NCBI GenBank assembly: GCA_024364735.1
Contig: JAGFNQ010005388.1
Span: 309,292 to 373,291 of the forward strand
From: Boesenbergia rotunda
Taxonomy: Eukaryota > Streptophyta > Magnoliopsida > Zingiberales > Zingiberaceae
Direction of reading: 5' to 3'
DNA length: 64,000 nt
Below the pieces are notes generated by a model. That model saw only the letters and a program-made list of their open reading frames with translations, was not told where the DNA came from and did not search any database. Made by a program: the position numbers and the translations under genes. This document shows positions 50,767 to 60,470 of the stretch, piece after piece. The stretch's first letter is position 1, and each line of letters opens with the position of its first letter.

Positions 50767-53700
50767 ATGGCGACAAGTGGAGAAGAAGGAAGACCTAGAG
50801 AATCCCTTGATCAACGTGCTTTGAGGCAACACTTGGAACGCATGGAAATCCGTTTTAGTCAGATTATGGACAGATTAGAGAAACAAGATGCTGTAATTGC
50901 AGGATTGCGACATAGACAAGTTGGTAGAGTTTCTTCACGAAGTGATAGACAATATAACTGTGTTGACCATGATGATGATGATGATGGCGTATCTGAGGAC
51001 ATTGATGATAGAGCTTCAAGTGGCAGATCGGATCATGCTCGAGTCAGTGGTAGAAGAGGAAGGATGAATGATCATGTGGATAGAAACTTGGGAAATATCA
51101 AGATGAGGATTCTTTCATTTCAAGGCAAAAGTGATCCTGAAGCCTATTTGGAGTGGGAAAAGAAAGTGGAATTAGTATTTGATTGTCACAACTATTCTGA
51201 AGAAAAGAAGGTAAAACTCGCTGCCGTTGAATTTGTTGATTATGCAATTATTTGGTGGGATCAAATTATTCTAAGCAGGAGAAGAAACAAAGAGAGACCC
51301 GTTGGTAGTTGGGAGGAGATGAAGACTATTATGAGAAAGAGATTCATCCCAACACATTACTATCGGGATTTGTATCAACGGTTACAAAGTCTCACACAAG
51401 GATCCAAGACTATGGAGGAATACCACAAAGAGATGGAAATTGCCATGATTCGAGCCAATGTGGAGGAGGACCGAGAAGCAACCATGGCACGATTTTTACA
51501 AGGTTTAAATCAAGAAATTGCAAATGTAGTGGAGTTACAACATTATGTGGAGCTTGAAGACATGGTGCATATGTCCATGAAAGTTGAAAGACAACTCAAA
51601 AAGAAGGGATCAAACAAGCATGGGGGGCAAAGTTCGCATTCGTCAAATTGGAAATCTAGTTGGAACAAAAGAGATGATAAAGTTGAATCAAAGAAAAAGC
51701 CTGATTTTCCAAAGAATAAAGATGCAAGCTCTCCATTGGTCAAGGGAAAGGAACCCCTCCAACCATCAAGAAATAGAGATATTAAATGCTTTAAGTGCTT
51801 GGGAAGGGGACATATCGCATCACAATGCCCAAACAAAAGAATCATGATTTTGAAAGAAAATGGTGACATCGAGACTGAAAGTGAGTCCGAAGATGATAGT
51901 GTCTTGCCCGCATTGTTGGAAAGTGATGAAGAGTATCCCGTTGAAGGTGAAGCCCTTGTGACTAGGCGTGCTCTAAATGTGCAAGTGAAAGAAGATAATG
52001 AAGAACAACGAGACAACATATTTCATACCCGTTGTCACATCAAAGACAAGGTATGTAGTATGATTATAGATGGGGGAAGTTGCACTAATGTAGCTAGTAC
52101 TATTTTGGTTGAGAAATTATGCTTACCTACCACTAAGCATCCTAGACCTTACAAACTACAATGGTTAAATGATTGCGGGGAAGTCAAGGTCAACAAGCAA
52201 GTGTTGGTTTCATTTTCCATTGGTAGATATCATGATGAGATACTTTGTGACGTAGTACCAATGCATGCAAGTCATCTACTTTTAGGAAGACCATGGCAAT
52301 TTGATAGGAAGGTCATGCATGATGGGTTTAAAAATAAGTATTCTTTTATGATGCATGGTAAACATGTAACTCTTGTACCATTGACTCCTAAGCAAGTATA
52401 TGAAGATCAATTGAGGATCAAAAATGAGAGTGAAAAAAGAAAAGAGTGTGAGAAAAAAGAAAATGAGAAAAAGAAAAAGAATGGAAAAGAAAAAGAGTGT
52501 GAGAAAAGAAAAGGCGAGGATGAGATGAGTGGAAAAAAGAATGAAAGGGGAAAAGAAATTCAAGAGCAAGAGAGTAAAAAAGGGAGCTTTTATGCAAAAG
52601 AAAGAGAGGTTAAGAGAGCGTTTTATGCTTCACAGCCGATGATTGTACTTTTGTACAAGGATGCCGATTTTAACACTAACGATCTTAACCCTACTTTGCC
52701 TAGTGTTGTTAAATCTCTTTTGCAGGAATTTGATGATGTATTTCCTAATGAGGTTCCTGATGGATTGCCACCACTTAGAGGAATAGAGCACCAAATTGAT
52801 TTCATCCCCGGAGCCACAATTCCTAACCGGCCAGCCTATAGGTGTAACCCTGCTGAGATAAAAGAACTTCAAAGGCAAGTTGAAGAGCTGATGAGAAAAG
52901 GGTATGTCCGAGAAAGTTTGAGTCCATGTGCCGTCCCCGTTTTGCTAGTACCTAAGAAGGATGGAACTTGGAGAATGTGCGTTGATTGTAGAGCCATCAA
53001 CAAGATTACGGTAAAGTATCGTCATCCTATTCCTAGATTAGATGATATGCTAAATGAATTACATGGCTTTTGCATTTTCTCTAAAATTGATTTGAAGTCG
53101 GGCTATCATCAAATTCGTATGCGTGAGGGAGACGAATGGAAAACTGCATTTAAGACTAGGTATGGTTTGTACGAATGGCTAGTAATGCCATTTGGGCTTA
53201 CTAATGCACCTAGTACCTTCATGAGGTTAATGAACCATATTTTGCGTGCTTTTATTGGAATTTTTGTTGTAGTATATTTTGATGACATCTTGGTTTATAG
53301 CAAAAATTTAGAGGAACACCTACAACATTTACAAAATGTTCTAATTGTTTTGCGAAATGAAAAGTTGTATGCTAACCTTCAAAAATGTTCTTTTTGTACT
53401 AATCAAGTTGAGTTTCTTGGTTATATTGTTAGTGCTAAAGGAATAGCAGTTGATGAGAAGAAGGTTAAGGCTATTCGTGAATGGCCAACACCAAAAACAA
53501 TAACTGAGGTACGAAGCTTCCATGGTTTGGCAAGTTTCTACAGAAGGTTTGTAAAGAATTTTAGCACTTTAGCTGCACCCTTGATTGAAATTGTTAAAAA
53601 GAATGTTGGATTTCATTGGGATAGTGAACAGGATTCAGCATTCAACTCACTTAAGGAAAAATTAAGTTCTGCACCATTACTTGCATTACCTAACTTTGCT

Positions 53701-55596
53701 AAAACTTCTGAAATTGAGTGTGATGCATCAGGAATAGGTATTGGAGCTGTGCTAATACAAGAAGGTCGACCCCTTGCTTATTTTAGTGAAAAATTGAGTG
53801 GAGCAGCTTTGAACTATCCCACTTATGACAAAGAGATGTATGCTTTGGTGAGGGCCTTAGAGACTTGGCAGCATTACTTGTGGCCCAAAGAGTTTGTCAT
53901 TCACACTGATCATGAATCATTGAAGCACTTGAAGAGTCAAAGTAAGTTGAATCGACGTCATGCGAAATGGGTGGAGTTCATTGAATCATTTCCTTATGTG
54001 ATCAAGTACAAACGAGGTATGGAAAATACTGTTGCAGATGCTTTATCTCGAAGGTATACCTTGCTCTCTACTTTGAATACTAAATTGTTAGGATTTGAAT
54101 ACATTAAAGATTTATATTCTAAAGATCCTGACTTTGGAAATGTATTTGAAGTTTGTGAGCATGCTGCATTTGGGAAGTTTTATAGGCATGAGGGATTTTT
54201 ATTTAGAGTTAATCGGTTATGTGTGCCTAACTGTTCATTGCGGGAATTATTAGTCCAAGAAGCCCATGGTGGGGGACTAATGGGGCATTTTGGAGTGAGG
54301 AAAACACTTGATGTTTTGTTGGAGCATTTCTTTTGGCCACATATGAAAGGAGATGTTGTAAAATTTTGTGAGAAGTGTATCACATGTAGGCAAGCAAAAT
54401 CTAAATCTTTACCTCATGGGTTGTATACACCTCTACCAATTCCTAGTGAACCTTGGGTTGATATTTCTATGGACTTTATTGTAGGATTACCAAGGTCAAA
54501 ACGTGGTATGGATTCTATTTTCGTGGTCGTAGACAGATTTTCCAAAATGGCTCATTTTATTCCTTGTAGGAAAACAGATGATGCTAACCATATTGCTGAT
54601 CTCTTTTTTAGGGACATTGTGCGACTTCATGGAGTGCCAAAAAGCATAGTTTCAGATCGTGATGCAAAGTTTCTAAGCTACTTTTGGAAGACACTATGGG
54701 GCAAGTTGGGAACAAAGTTGTTGTTTTCTACAACGTGTCATCCACAGACAGATGGACAAACTGAGGTAGTAAATCGTACCTTAGCTACTTTATTAAGAGC
54801 TATCATTCAAAAGAATTTAAAGGGCTGGGAAGATTGCTTACCACATGTTGAATTTGCATATAATAGATCTATACATTCTGCTACTAAGTGTTCACCTTTT
54901 GAAGTAGTATATGGTTTCAATCCGCTAACTCCTTTGGATTTATCACCTTTGCCTATCTCTGAGCATGCTAGTTTGGATGGTACTAAGAAAGCTGAATTTG
55001 TGAGACAAATGCACGAGAAGGTAAGGAGTCAAATTGAAAAGAAGACTGAACAATATGCTACGCAAGCCAACAAGGGACGAAAGAAAATAATCTTTGAACC
55101 CGGTGATTGGGTTTGGGTTCATATGAGGAAGGAGAGATTTCCTGCTAAACGTCATACTAAGTTGCATCCAAGAGGAGATGGACCATTTCAAGTGGTGGCG
55201 CGAATCAATGATAATGCCTACAAGCTTGACTTGCCGGGTGAGTATAATGTGAGTTCCACATTTAATGTTTCTGATCTCTCTCCCTTTGATGTAGGTAATC
55301 AAGATTCGAGGACGAATCCTTTTGAGGAGAGGGGGAATGATGGAGACAAAGGACGTGAACAAGTTGCCCAACAAGCTAACGATATGGATCATGCTCAACC
55401 CACTTTAGAAGATGTTGATGATCCATTATGCATCAAAGGGGGCCCAATTACAAGGGCTAAGGCTAAAAAGATGAAAGAAGCACTTTATGTGCTAATTGAA
55501 GATGTGAAAGCCAAAGCGACCATTGAAAAAGGTTTGACTAAGAGCAAGTCTTACGGCTTAGTCAACCTAATTCAAGCCTTAGATGAGCTTAACTAG
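50767..55596 (+). CDS. gag-pol: Gag-Pol polyprotein of element E
   Basis: The frame is open from TTG 50746; the first ATG is at 50767 (MATSGEEG), which gives 1609 residues. In order: retrotransposon Gag region (about residues 125-260), a CCHC knuckle (CFKCLGRGHIASQC, residue 341), protease (IIDGGSCTN, Asp at residue 435; D-G-G instead of D-S/T-G), a Lys/Glu-rich linker, RT (YFDDIL, Asp at 839), RNase H (IECDASG, Asp at 986), integrase zinc finger (GHFGVRKTLD ... CEKCITC, about 54283-54390), the integrase D, D, E core (MDFIVG, VSDRDAKF, TDGQTEVVNRT) and a C-terminal GPFQVVARINDNAYKLDLP. The last 86 codons lie in the 3' LTR and end with TAG 55594-55596. It would make particles, copy RNA and integrate. 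All catalytic motifs are present. Confidence 0.95.
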   Translation: MATSGEEGRPRESLDQRALRQHLERMEIRFSQIMDRLEKQDAVIAGLRHRQVGRVSSRSDRQYNCVDHDDDDDGVSEDIDDRASSGRSDHARVSGRRGRMNDHVDRNLGNIKMRILSFQGKSDPEAYLEWEKKVELVFDCHNYSEEKKVKLAAVEFVDYAIIWWDQIILSRRRNKERPVGSWEEMKTIMRKRFIPTHYYRDLYQRLQSLTQGSKTMEEYHKEMEIAMIRANVEEDREATMARFLQGLNQEIANVVELQHYVELEDMVHMSMKVERQLKKKGSNKHGGQSSHSSNWKSSWNKRDDKVESKKKPDFPKNKDASSPLVKGKEPLQPSRNRDIKCFKCLGRGHIASQCPNKRIMILKENGDIETESESEDDSVLPALLESDEEYPVEGEALVTRRALNVQVKEDNEEQRDNIFHTRCHIKDKVCSMIIDGGSCTNVASTILVEKLCLPTTKHPRPYKLQWLNDCGEVKVNKQVLVSFSIGRYHDEILCDVVPMHASHLLLGRPWQFDRKVMHDGFKNKYSFMMHGKHVTLVPLTPKQVYEDQLRIKNESEKRKECEKKENEKKKKNGKEKECEKRKGEDEMSGKKNERGKEIQEQESKKGSFYAKEREVKRAFYASQPMIVLLYKDADFNTNDLNPTLPSVVKSLLQEFDDVFPNEVPDGLPPLRGIEHQIDFIPGATIPNRPAYRCNPAEIKELQRQVEELMRKGYVRESLSPCAVPVLLVPKKDGTWRMCVDCRAINKITVKYRHPIPRLDDMLNELHGFCIFSKIDLKSGYHQIRMREGDEWKTAFKTRYGLYEWLVMPFGLTNAPSTFMRLMNHILRAFIGIFVVVYFDDILVYSKNLEEHLQHLQNVLIVLRNEKLYANLQKCSFCTNQVEFLGYIVSAKGIAVDEKKVKAIREWPTPKTITEVRSFHGLASFYRRFVKNFSTLAAPLIEIVKKNVGFHWDSEQDSAFNSLKEKLSSAPLLALPNFAKTSEIECDASGIGIGAVLIQEGRPLAYFSEKLSGAALNYPTYDKEMYALVRALETWQHYLWPKEFVIHTDHESLKHLKSQSKLNRRHAKWVEFIESFPYVIKYKRGMENTVADALSRRYTLLSTLNTKLLGFEYIKDLYSKDPDFGNVFEVCEHAAFGKFYRHEGFLFRVNRLCVPNCSLRELLVQEAHGGGLMGHFGVRKTLDVLLEHFFWPHMKGDVVKFCEKCITCRQAKSKSLPHGLYTPLPIPSEPWVDISMDFIVGLPRSKRGMDSIFVVVDRFSKMAHFIPCRKTDDANHIADLFFRDIVRLHGVPKSIVSDRDAKFLSYFWKTLWGKLGTKLLFSTTCHPQTDGQTEVVNRTLATLLRAIIQKNLKGWEDCLPHVEFAYNRSIHSATKCSPFEVVYGFNPLTPLDLSPLPISEHASLDGTKKAEFVRQMHEKVRSQIEKKTEQYATQANKGRKKIIFEPGDWVWVHMRKERFPAKRHTKLHPRGDGPFQVVARINDNAYKLDLPGEYNVSSTFNVSDLSPFDVGNQDSRTNPFEERGNDGDKGREQVAQQANDMDHAQPTLEDVDDPLCIKGGPITRAKAKKMKEALYVLIEDVKAKATIEKGLTKSKSYGLVNLIQALDELN
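55323..55337 (+). other. Polypurine tract of element E
   Basis: TGAGGAGAGGGGGAA, directly before the 3' LTR start TGATGGAGAC; it overlaps the coding frame. Confidence 0.85.
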
Positions 55597-56098
55597 TATC
55601 CTTAGTCTCTTGTCTATGTAAGAAGGATATGTTAATTTTGTGGGATCAATTTAGACCCAATTTCTAGCTTTATTTGGGTTGTAATGGTGCCAAGAGCTCA
55701 ATAGGCCTATGTAGTCTATATAGGCCTCTACTAAATGGGCTTCCTTTTGGCCTTTTAGGGTTTTTAGGTCACCCTATAGCTATAAATATATGGGGTGGCG
55801 GCCACAACATGTAACTTTTGGCTTATTCAATCTACTACATGGTGAGGCTCTCACTTGTTGGTTCTTCATTGAACTAGAACTTATCAAGGCATTCCCTTGT
55901 GGCGTTCAAGACTTATCAACCTCCATCCCAAGGTTGTGGCGTCTATCTTCTTCTTCCTCTATACCAAGGTTCGTGCTTCCTAAGCATTGGGTTGAGATTT
56001 CTTTCTTCCATTCTCCATCTTTTCGATTTAGACTATCTTTCCCTCTTTCCTCCATTTGTTGTGTGTTCTTGAGATTTATTCTCTTTGGGTTCGTATCA
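55338..56098 (+). repeat. 3' LTR of element E
   Basis: 761 bp, colinear with 49151-49911 and of the same length. Ends GGTTCGTATCA, then target duplication GATTG. Confidence 0.96.
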
Positions 56099-56103
56099 GA
56101 TTG

Positions 56104-56563
56104 AGCTCAATTAGATTGAGTAACTAGTTAGCTCAATTGGATCGAGCCTAACTATAGGCATACTCCAATAGTTGGAAAGGTAGGACAAGATCGCATTTAT
56201 CAATAGTCTTGGGTGATTTAGCCAAAGCTAACTCAAGATTATTCATAAATGTTAATTCTTGATCCTATAAACAAGAGTTGCATAGAGATGTAATTGGTAA
56301 TTAGTACCTACCGATCATACTAAGTCTTGGGCGATTTAGCCAAAGCTAACTCAAGGCGTAGTATGATGTGGATCTTGACCTACGAGAATTATAGTTAGTT
56401 GGTGTGGATCTAGTAGTGTGGTTTTACCACATCTATGACTCGATTCTACCAAAGCCCTATAATTCAGTGGGAGCATCATTTAATTAAAGGCCTAGTTAAA
56501 TGATAAATAAAATATGATACAATGGTGGATATTTATTTTCTGCATTTTATGTTGTAGATTACC
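56104..56563 (+). other. Leader of element D, second part
   Basis: No gene. It contains a direct repeat of about 33 bp (AGTCTTGGGTGATTTAGCC near 56207 and AGTCTTGGGCGATTTAGCC near 56320), and leads to the gag ATG at 56564. Confidence 0.65.
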
Positions 56564-57397
56564 ATGTCAAACACGAACACTCTCTCTCTACGATCTGTCC
56601 TTGAGAAGGACAAGCTCACTGGAGCTAATTTCCTGGACTGGTACAGGAACTTGAGGATAGTCCTCAAACAGGAACGTAAGCTGTACGTTCTAGAGCAAGC
56701 AGTTCCTGAAGCACCACCACCCTCAGCCATCCGTAGCGTTAGAGATGCTCATCAGAAGCATCAAGATGACGCGTTAGACGTGTCGTGCCTAATGCTATGC
56801 TGCATGACCTCTGAGCTTCAGAAGCAACACGAGAACATGAATGCTTACGATATGATTGGCCACCTCAAGCAATTATATCAAGGGCAGGCAAGGCATGAGA
56901 GGTTTGAAGTGACTCAGGCCCTCTTTTCATGCAAGATGAATGAGGGAACCCCTGTAGGAACTCACGCACTCCAAATGATTGGGTACGTCGAGAACCTCGA
57001 GAGGTTGGGGTTCCCTTTGGGCCAAGAGCTGGCTACCGATCTGATCCTGCAATCGTTGCCGGTGAGTTACCGTCAATTCGTCATGAACTACAACATGAAC
57101 GAATTAGACAAACCATTGCCCGAGATACTCAACATGTTAAGAACTGCTGAGCCTAATCTCACCACTGCCAAGTCCAGTACCGTCCTAATGGTACAAAAGG
57201 GCAAGGGTAAGGGCAAGGGTAAGGGCAAGTGGAAGCCCAAAGGTAAGGGTAAGACCCAAACCAAGGGCAAAGCTAGCTCTTCAACACTCAAATCTAAAGG
57301 TGGGGTTGCTAAGGATGCTACCTGCTTCCACTGCGGTAAGACTGGGCATTGGAAGCGGAACTGCAAGGTATACCTGGAAGATCTGAAGAAGAAGTGA
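56564..57397 (+). CDS. gag: gag of element D
   Basis: 277 residues starting MSNTNTLSLRSVLEKDKLTG, with FLDWYRNLRIVLKQE and the UBN2-type Gag core (HLKQLYQGQARHERFEV, then LERLGFP and LATDLILQSLP). A Gly/Lys-rich stretch (57200-57280) is followed by one CCHC knuckle (CFHCGKTGHWKRNC, about 57330). It ends at TGA 57395-57397; in related elements the frame usually continues into pol, and here it also does for some 25 codons past the stop, so the TGA may be a mutation. Gag would form particles. Confidence 0.85.
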   Translation: MSNTNTLSLRSVLEKDKLTGANFLDWYRNLRIVLKQERKLYVLEQAVPEAPPPSAIRSVRDAHQKHQDDALDVSCLMLCCMTSELQKQHENMNAYDMIGHLKQLYQGQARHERFEVTQALFSCKMNEGTPVGTHALQMIGYVENLERLGFPLGQELATDLILQSLPVSYRQFVMNYNMNELDKPLPEILNMLRTAEPNLTTAKSSTVLMVQKGKGKGKGKGKWKPKGKGKTQTKGKASSSTLKSKGGVAKDATCFHCGKTGHWKRNCKVYLEDLKKK

Positions 57398-59064
57398 AGT
57401 GAGACTTCTACTTCAGGTATAAATGTTATAGAAGTCAACCTTTCTATTTCTACATCATGGGTTTAGATACTGGGTGTGCTTCTCACATTTGTACTAATGT
57501 GTAGGCGCTGAGAAATAGCAGGGCATTGGCCAAGGGCGAGGTGGACCTACGAGTAGGCAATGGAGCAAGGGTTGCTGCTGTTGCTATAGGGACTTACTTT
57601 GTATCTCTACCCTCTGGGCTTGTAATGGAATTGAATAACTGTTGTTATGTACCTGTACTAACAAAGAATATCATTTCAGTTTCATGTTTAGATAACAAAG
57701 GTTTTTCATTCATAATAAAGGACAAATGTTGTTCTGTTTATTTAAAGGATATGTTCTATTGTAGCGCACATCTAATGAATGACCTCTATATTCTAGACTT
57801 AGAGAGCCCTATCTATAACGTGAATACCAAGAGGTTGAGATCAAATGAGTTGAACCCAACCTATCTCTGGCACTGTCGCTTAGGCCACATAAATGAGAGT
57901 CGCTTGTCCCAGCTCCATAAGGATGGTTTGCTGGACTCATTTGATTTTGAGTCATATAAGACATGCGAGTCATGCCTTCTAGGCAAGATGACTAAGACTC
58001 CCTTTAGTGGACATAGCGAAAGAGCGACAGACTTGTTAGGACTCATACATAGTGATGTATGTGGCCCTTTCAATGTCGCTGCCAGAGGTGGTTACAGGTA
58101 CTTCATCACATTTACTGATGACTTCAGTAGATATGGCTATGTGTATTTGATGACACATAAGTCAGAATCCTTTGAAAAGTTCAAAGAATTCAGAAATGAA
58201 GTACAGAACCAACTTGGCAAGAGTATTAAGATACTTCGATCAGATCGAGGTGGAGAATACTTGAGCCATGAGTTTCGTGACTACCTAGCTGAGTGTGGGA
58301 TTCTATCCCAACTCACTCCCCCTGGAACACCACAGTGGAATGGTGTATCCGAAAGGAGGAATCGTACCTTATTAGATATGGTACGATCTATGATGAGTCA
58401 CGCAGATCTTCCTATATCCTTTTGGGGATATGCTCTAGACACGGCAGCGTTCACACTAAACCGTGTTCCATCAAAGGCTGTCATGAAGACACCATATACG
58501 ATATGGACAGGGAGGAGTCCCAAGATGTCTTTCATGAGGGTTTGGGGTTGTGAGGCTTACGTACGACGTCAAGTCTCAGACAAACTGGGACCCAAATCTG
58601 ATAAGTGTTATTTCATAGGGTATCCCAAGGAAACGAAGGGATACTACTTCTACATTCCTAGTCAGCACAAAGTGTTTGTTGCTAAGACTGGAGTATTTCT
58701 AGAAAGGGACTTTGTTTCTAGAAAGACTAGTGGGAGTACGTTCAGTCTTGAAGAAGTTCAAGACATGGACAGTAGCACTGAAGCCTTGATGGAAGTTGAA
58801 CAGGAACCACAAAGTGTGGTGGTTGATGAGGTTGTTGCACAAGAAGCTGTGGAACAACAACCTGTTCATGTAGACCTACCTCTTCGCAGGTCTGATAGGG
58901 TACGTCGTCAGCCTGAGAGATACTCATTTCTCTTGTCTGACCATGATGACGTTATGCTCGTTGAGAACGAGCCTACCTCCTATCAGGAAGCTGTGATGAG
59001 CCCAGATTCTGAGAAATGGCTAGAGGCCATGAGATCCGAGATGAAAAATATCCATGAAAAATAA
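57398..59064 (+). pseudogene. pol: pol of element D, truncated in RT
   Basis: The protease motif DTGCASHICTN is near 57469-57500, but a one-base deletion just before it changes frame and TAG at 57502-57504 (from a CAG codon) interrupts it. From 57526 the frame is open: protease end, pre-integrase zinc region (LWHCRLGHINESRL ... CESCLLGK), integrase core (HSDVCGPF, LRSDRGGEYL, WNGVSERRNRT), an insert-rich linker, and the RT start (EAVMSPDSEKWLEAMRSEM). It stops at TAA 59062-59064 in unrelated sequence from about 59043, so the RT catalytic part is gone. Confidence 0.88.
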
Positions 59065-59575
59065 ACCAAACCTTGGTTTATTATATAAAAATTTATATCA
59101 TCCATATTTTATAAAACAAACCACACTTGGTTTATTTTATAAATTGAACCAAAAACTTGGTTCTCTCCCTTTGTTGTGGTCGGCCAAGCAAAGAGGATGG
59201 AGGCCCTCTTTGGCCGGCCCATCCAAGCCAAACCCCAATGAATTAAACTTATTTAATTCATCTATTAAGTTTTCAAAAGACTTAGCCATTTTACGCTTCC
59301 GATGCGTCTTTGAAAAATTCAGATTCGACTTATTGTTTAGCTCAACCAAACTTAATCTCTCTTGATTGGAAAATCCAATTTTCAACTCGTTTTAAATCCC
59401 TCGGATTACTCGTAGTGCGTGTGACTAAATAGACTTTCGATTATGTTGGCCGTCTATAATTAATCAATTAATTATAGAACGATCATGAGTGACACCTAAT
59501 AGTACATCATGATCCCCAATTAATCGAAAGATCAACGGTTGACCTCAGAAACAATTCTAAAACCCATCAGCAGCT
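59065..59575. other. Unassigned AT-rich sequence right of element D
   Basis: No credible gene. It starts with three AAACCANNNTTGGTTTA-type stretches (about 59064-59165), then GTCGGCCAAGC-type text that could belong to an unidentified LTR or leader, and a part with GATCATGAGTGACACCTAATA. Origin unknown. Confidence 0.4.
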
Positions 59576-59710
59576 ATAATGACCGATCTGGAGCCTCCGA
59601 AGTGTCGCGCACTTCCTCCTGGAGCCTCCCGGTCATAGAGCCTCGTCTTTAGTGCTTTGTCGTCGGTCAGAATGCTCAGAATTGTTCCGAAAAGTTGTGT
59701 TTGAAGCTGA
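59576..59710 (-). repeat. LTR fragment of the element C family
   Basis: Matches 35680-35795 of element C's LTR (GACCGATCTGGAGCCTCCGA, then CTCCTGGAGCCTCCCGGTC) in the same orientation. Element H is inserted at its right edge. Confidence 0.75.
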
Positions 59711-60470
59711 TGATGCGACCCAAAGAGAATAAGTCTCAAGAACACACAATAAATGGAGGAAAGAGGGAAAGATAGTCTAAATCGAAAAGATGGAGAATGG
59801 AAGAAAGAAACCTCAACCCAATGCTTAGGAAGCACGAACCTTGGTATAGAGGAAGAAGAAGATAGACGCCACAACCTTGGGATGGAGGTTGATAAGTCTT
59901 GAACGCCACAAGGGGATGCCTTGATAAGTTCTAGTTCAATGAAGAACCAACAAGTGAGAGCCTCACCATGTAGTAGATTGAATAAGCCAAAAGTCCCATG
60001 TTGTGGCCGCCACCCCATATATTTATAGCTATAGGGTGACCTAAAAACCCTAAAAGGCCAAAAGGAAGCCCATTTAGTAGAGGCCTATATAGACTACATA
60101 GGCCTATTGAGCTCTTGGCACCATTACAACCCAAATAAAGCTAGAAATTGGGTCTAAATTGATCCCACAAAATTAACATATCCTTCTTACATAGACAAGA
60201 GACTAAGGATACTAGTTAAGCTCATCTAAGGCTTGAATTAGGTTGACTAAGCCGTAAGACTTGCTCTTAGTCAAACCTTCTTCAATGGTCGCTTTGGCTT
60301 TCACATCTTCAATTAGCACATAAAGTGCTTCTTTCATCTTTTTAGCCTTAGCCCTTGTAATTGGGCCCCCTTTGATGCATAATGGATCATCAACATCTTC
60401 TAAAGTGGATTGAGCATGATCCATATCGTTAGCTTGTTGGGCAACTTGTTCACGTCCTTTGTCTCCATCA
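59711..60470 (-). repeat. 3' LTR of element H
   Basis: 760 bp, TGATGCGACCC start on the plus strand and TGATGGAGAC on the minus strand. Closely matches both E LTRs with one base deleted near the end. Confidence 0.93.

Larger units (their letters stand above)
49151..56098 (+). mobile_element. Element E: full-length, coding-intact CRM-like Ty3/gypsy element
   Basis: 6948 bp with 761-bp LTRs, target duplication GATTG (49146-49150, 56099-56103), primer site, one open gag-pol frame and polypurine tract. By eye the LTRs differ at five of 761 positions, so the insertion is recent. Integrase follows RT and RNase H, which is the gypsy order. No chromodomain is seen; the reading frame instead continues into the 3' LTR through a GPITRAKAKKMKEAL motif, as reported for CRM-type centromeric elements. 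That lineage call is an inference. Confidence 0.93.
45953..59064 (+). mobile_element. Element D: Ty1/copia element, truncated, with gypsy element E in its leader
   Basis: The 5' LTR (45953-47993), primer site, leader (47994-49150 and 56104-56563), gag and pol up to the RT start are present; the rest and the 3' LTR are missing. The E element sits in the leader (TSD GATTG). GTTTC at 45948-45952 may be D's left target duplication. The LTR start is shared with solo LTR S2. Confidence 0.82.
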
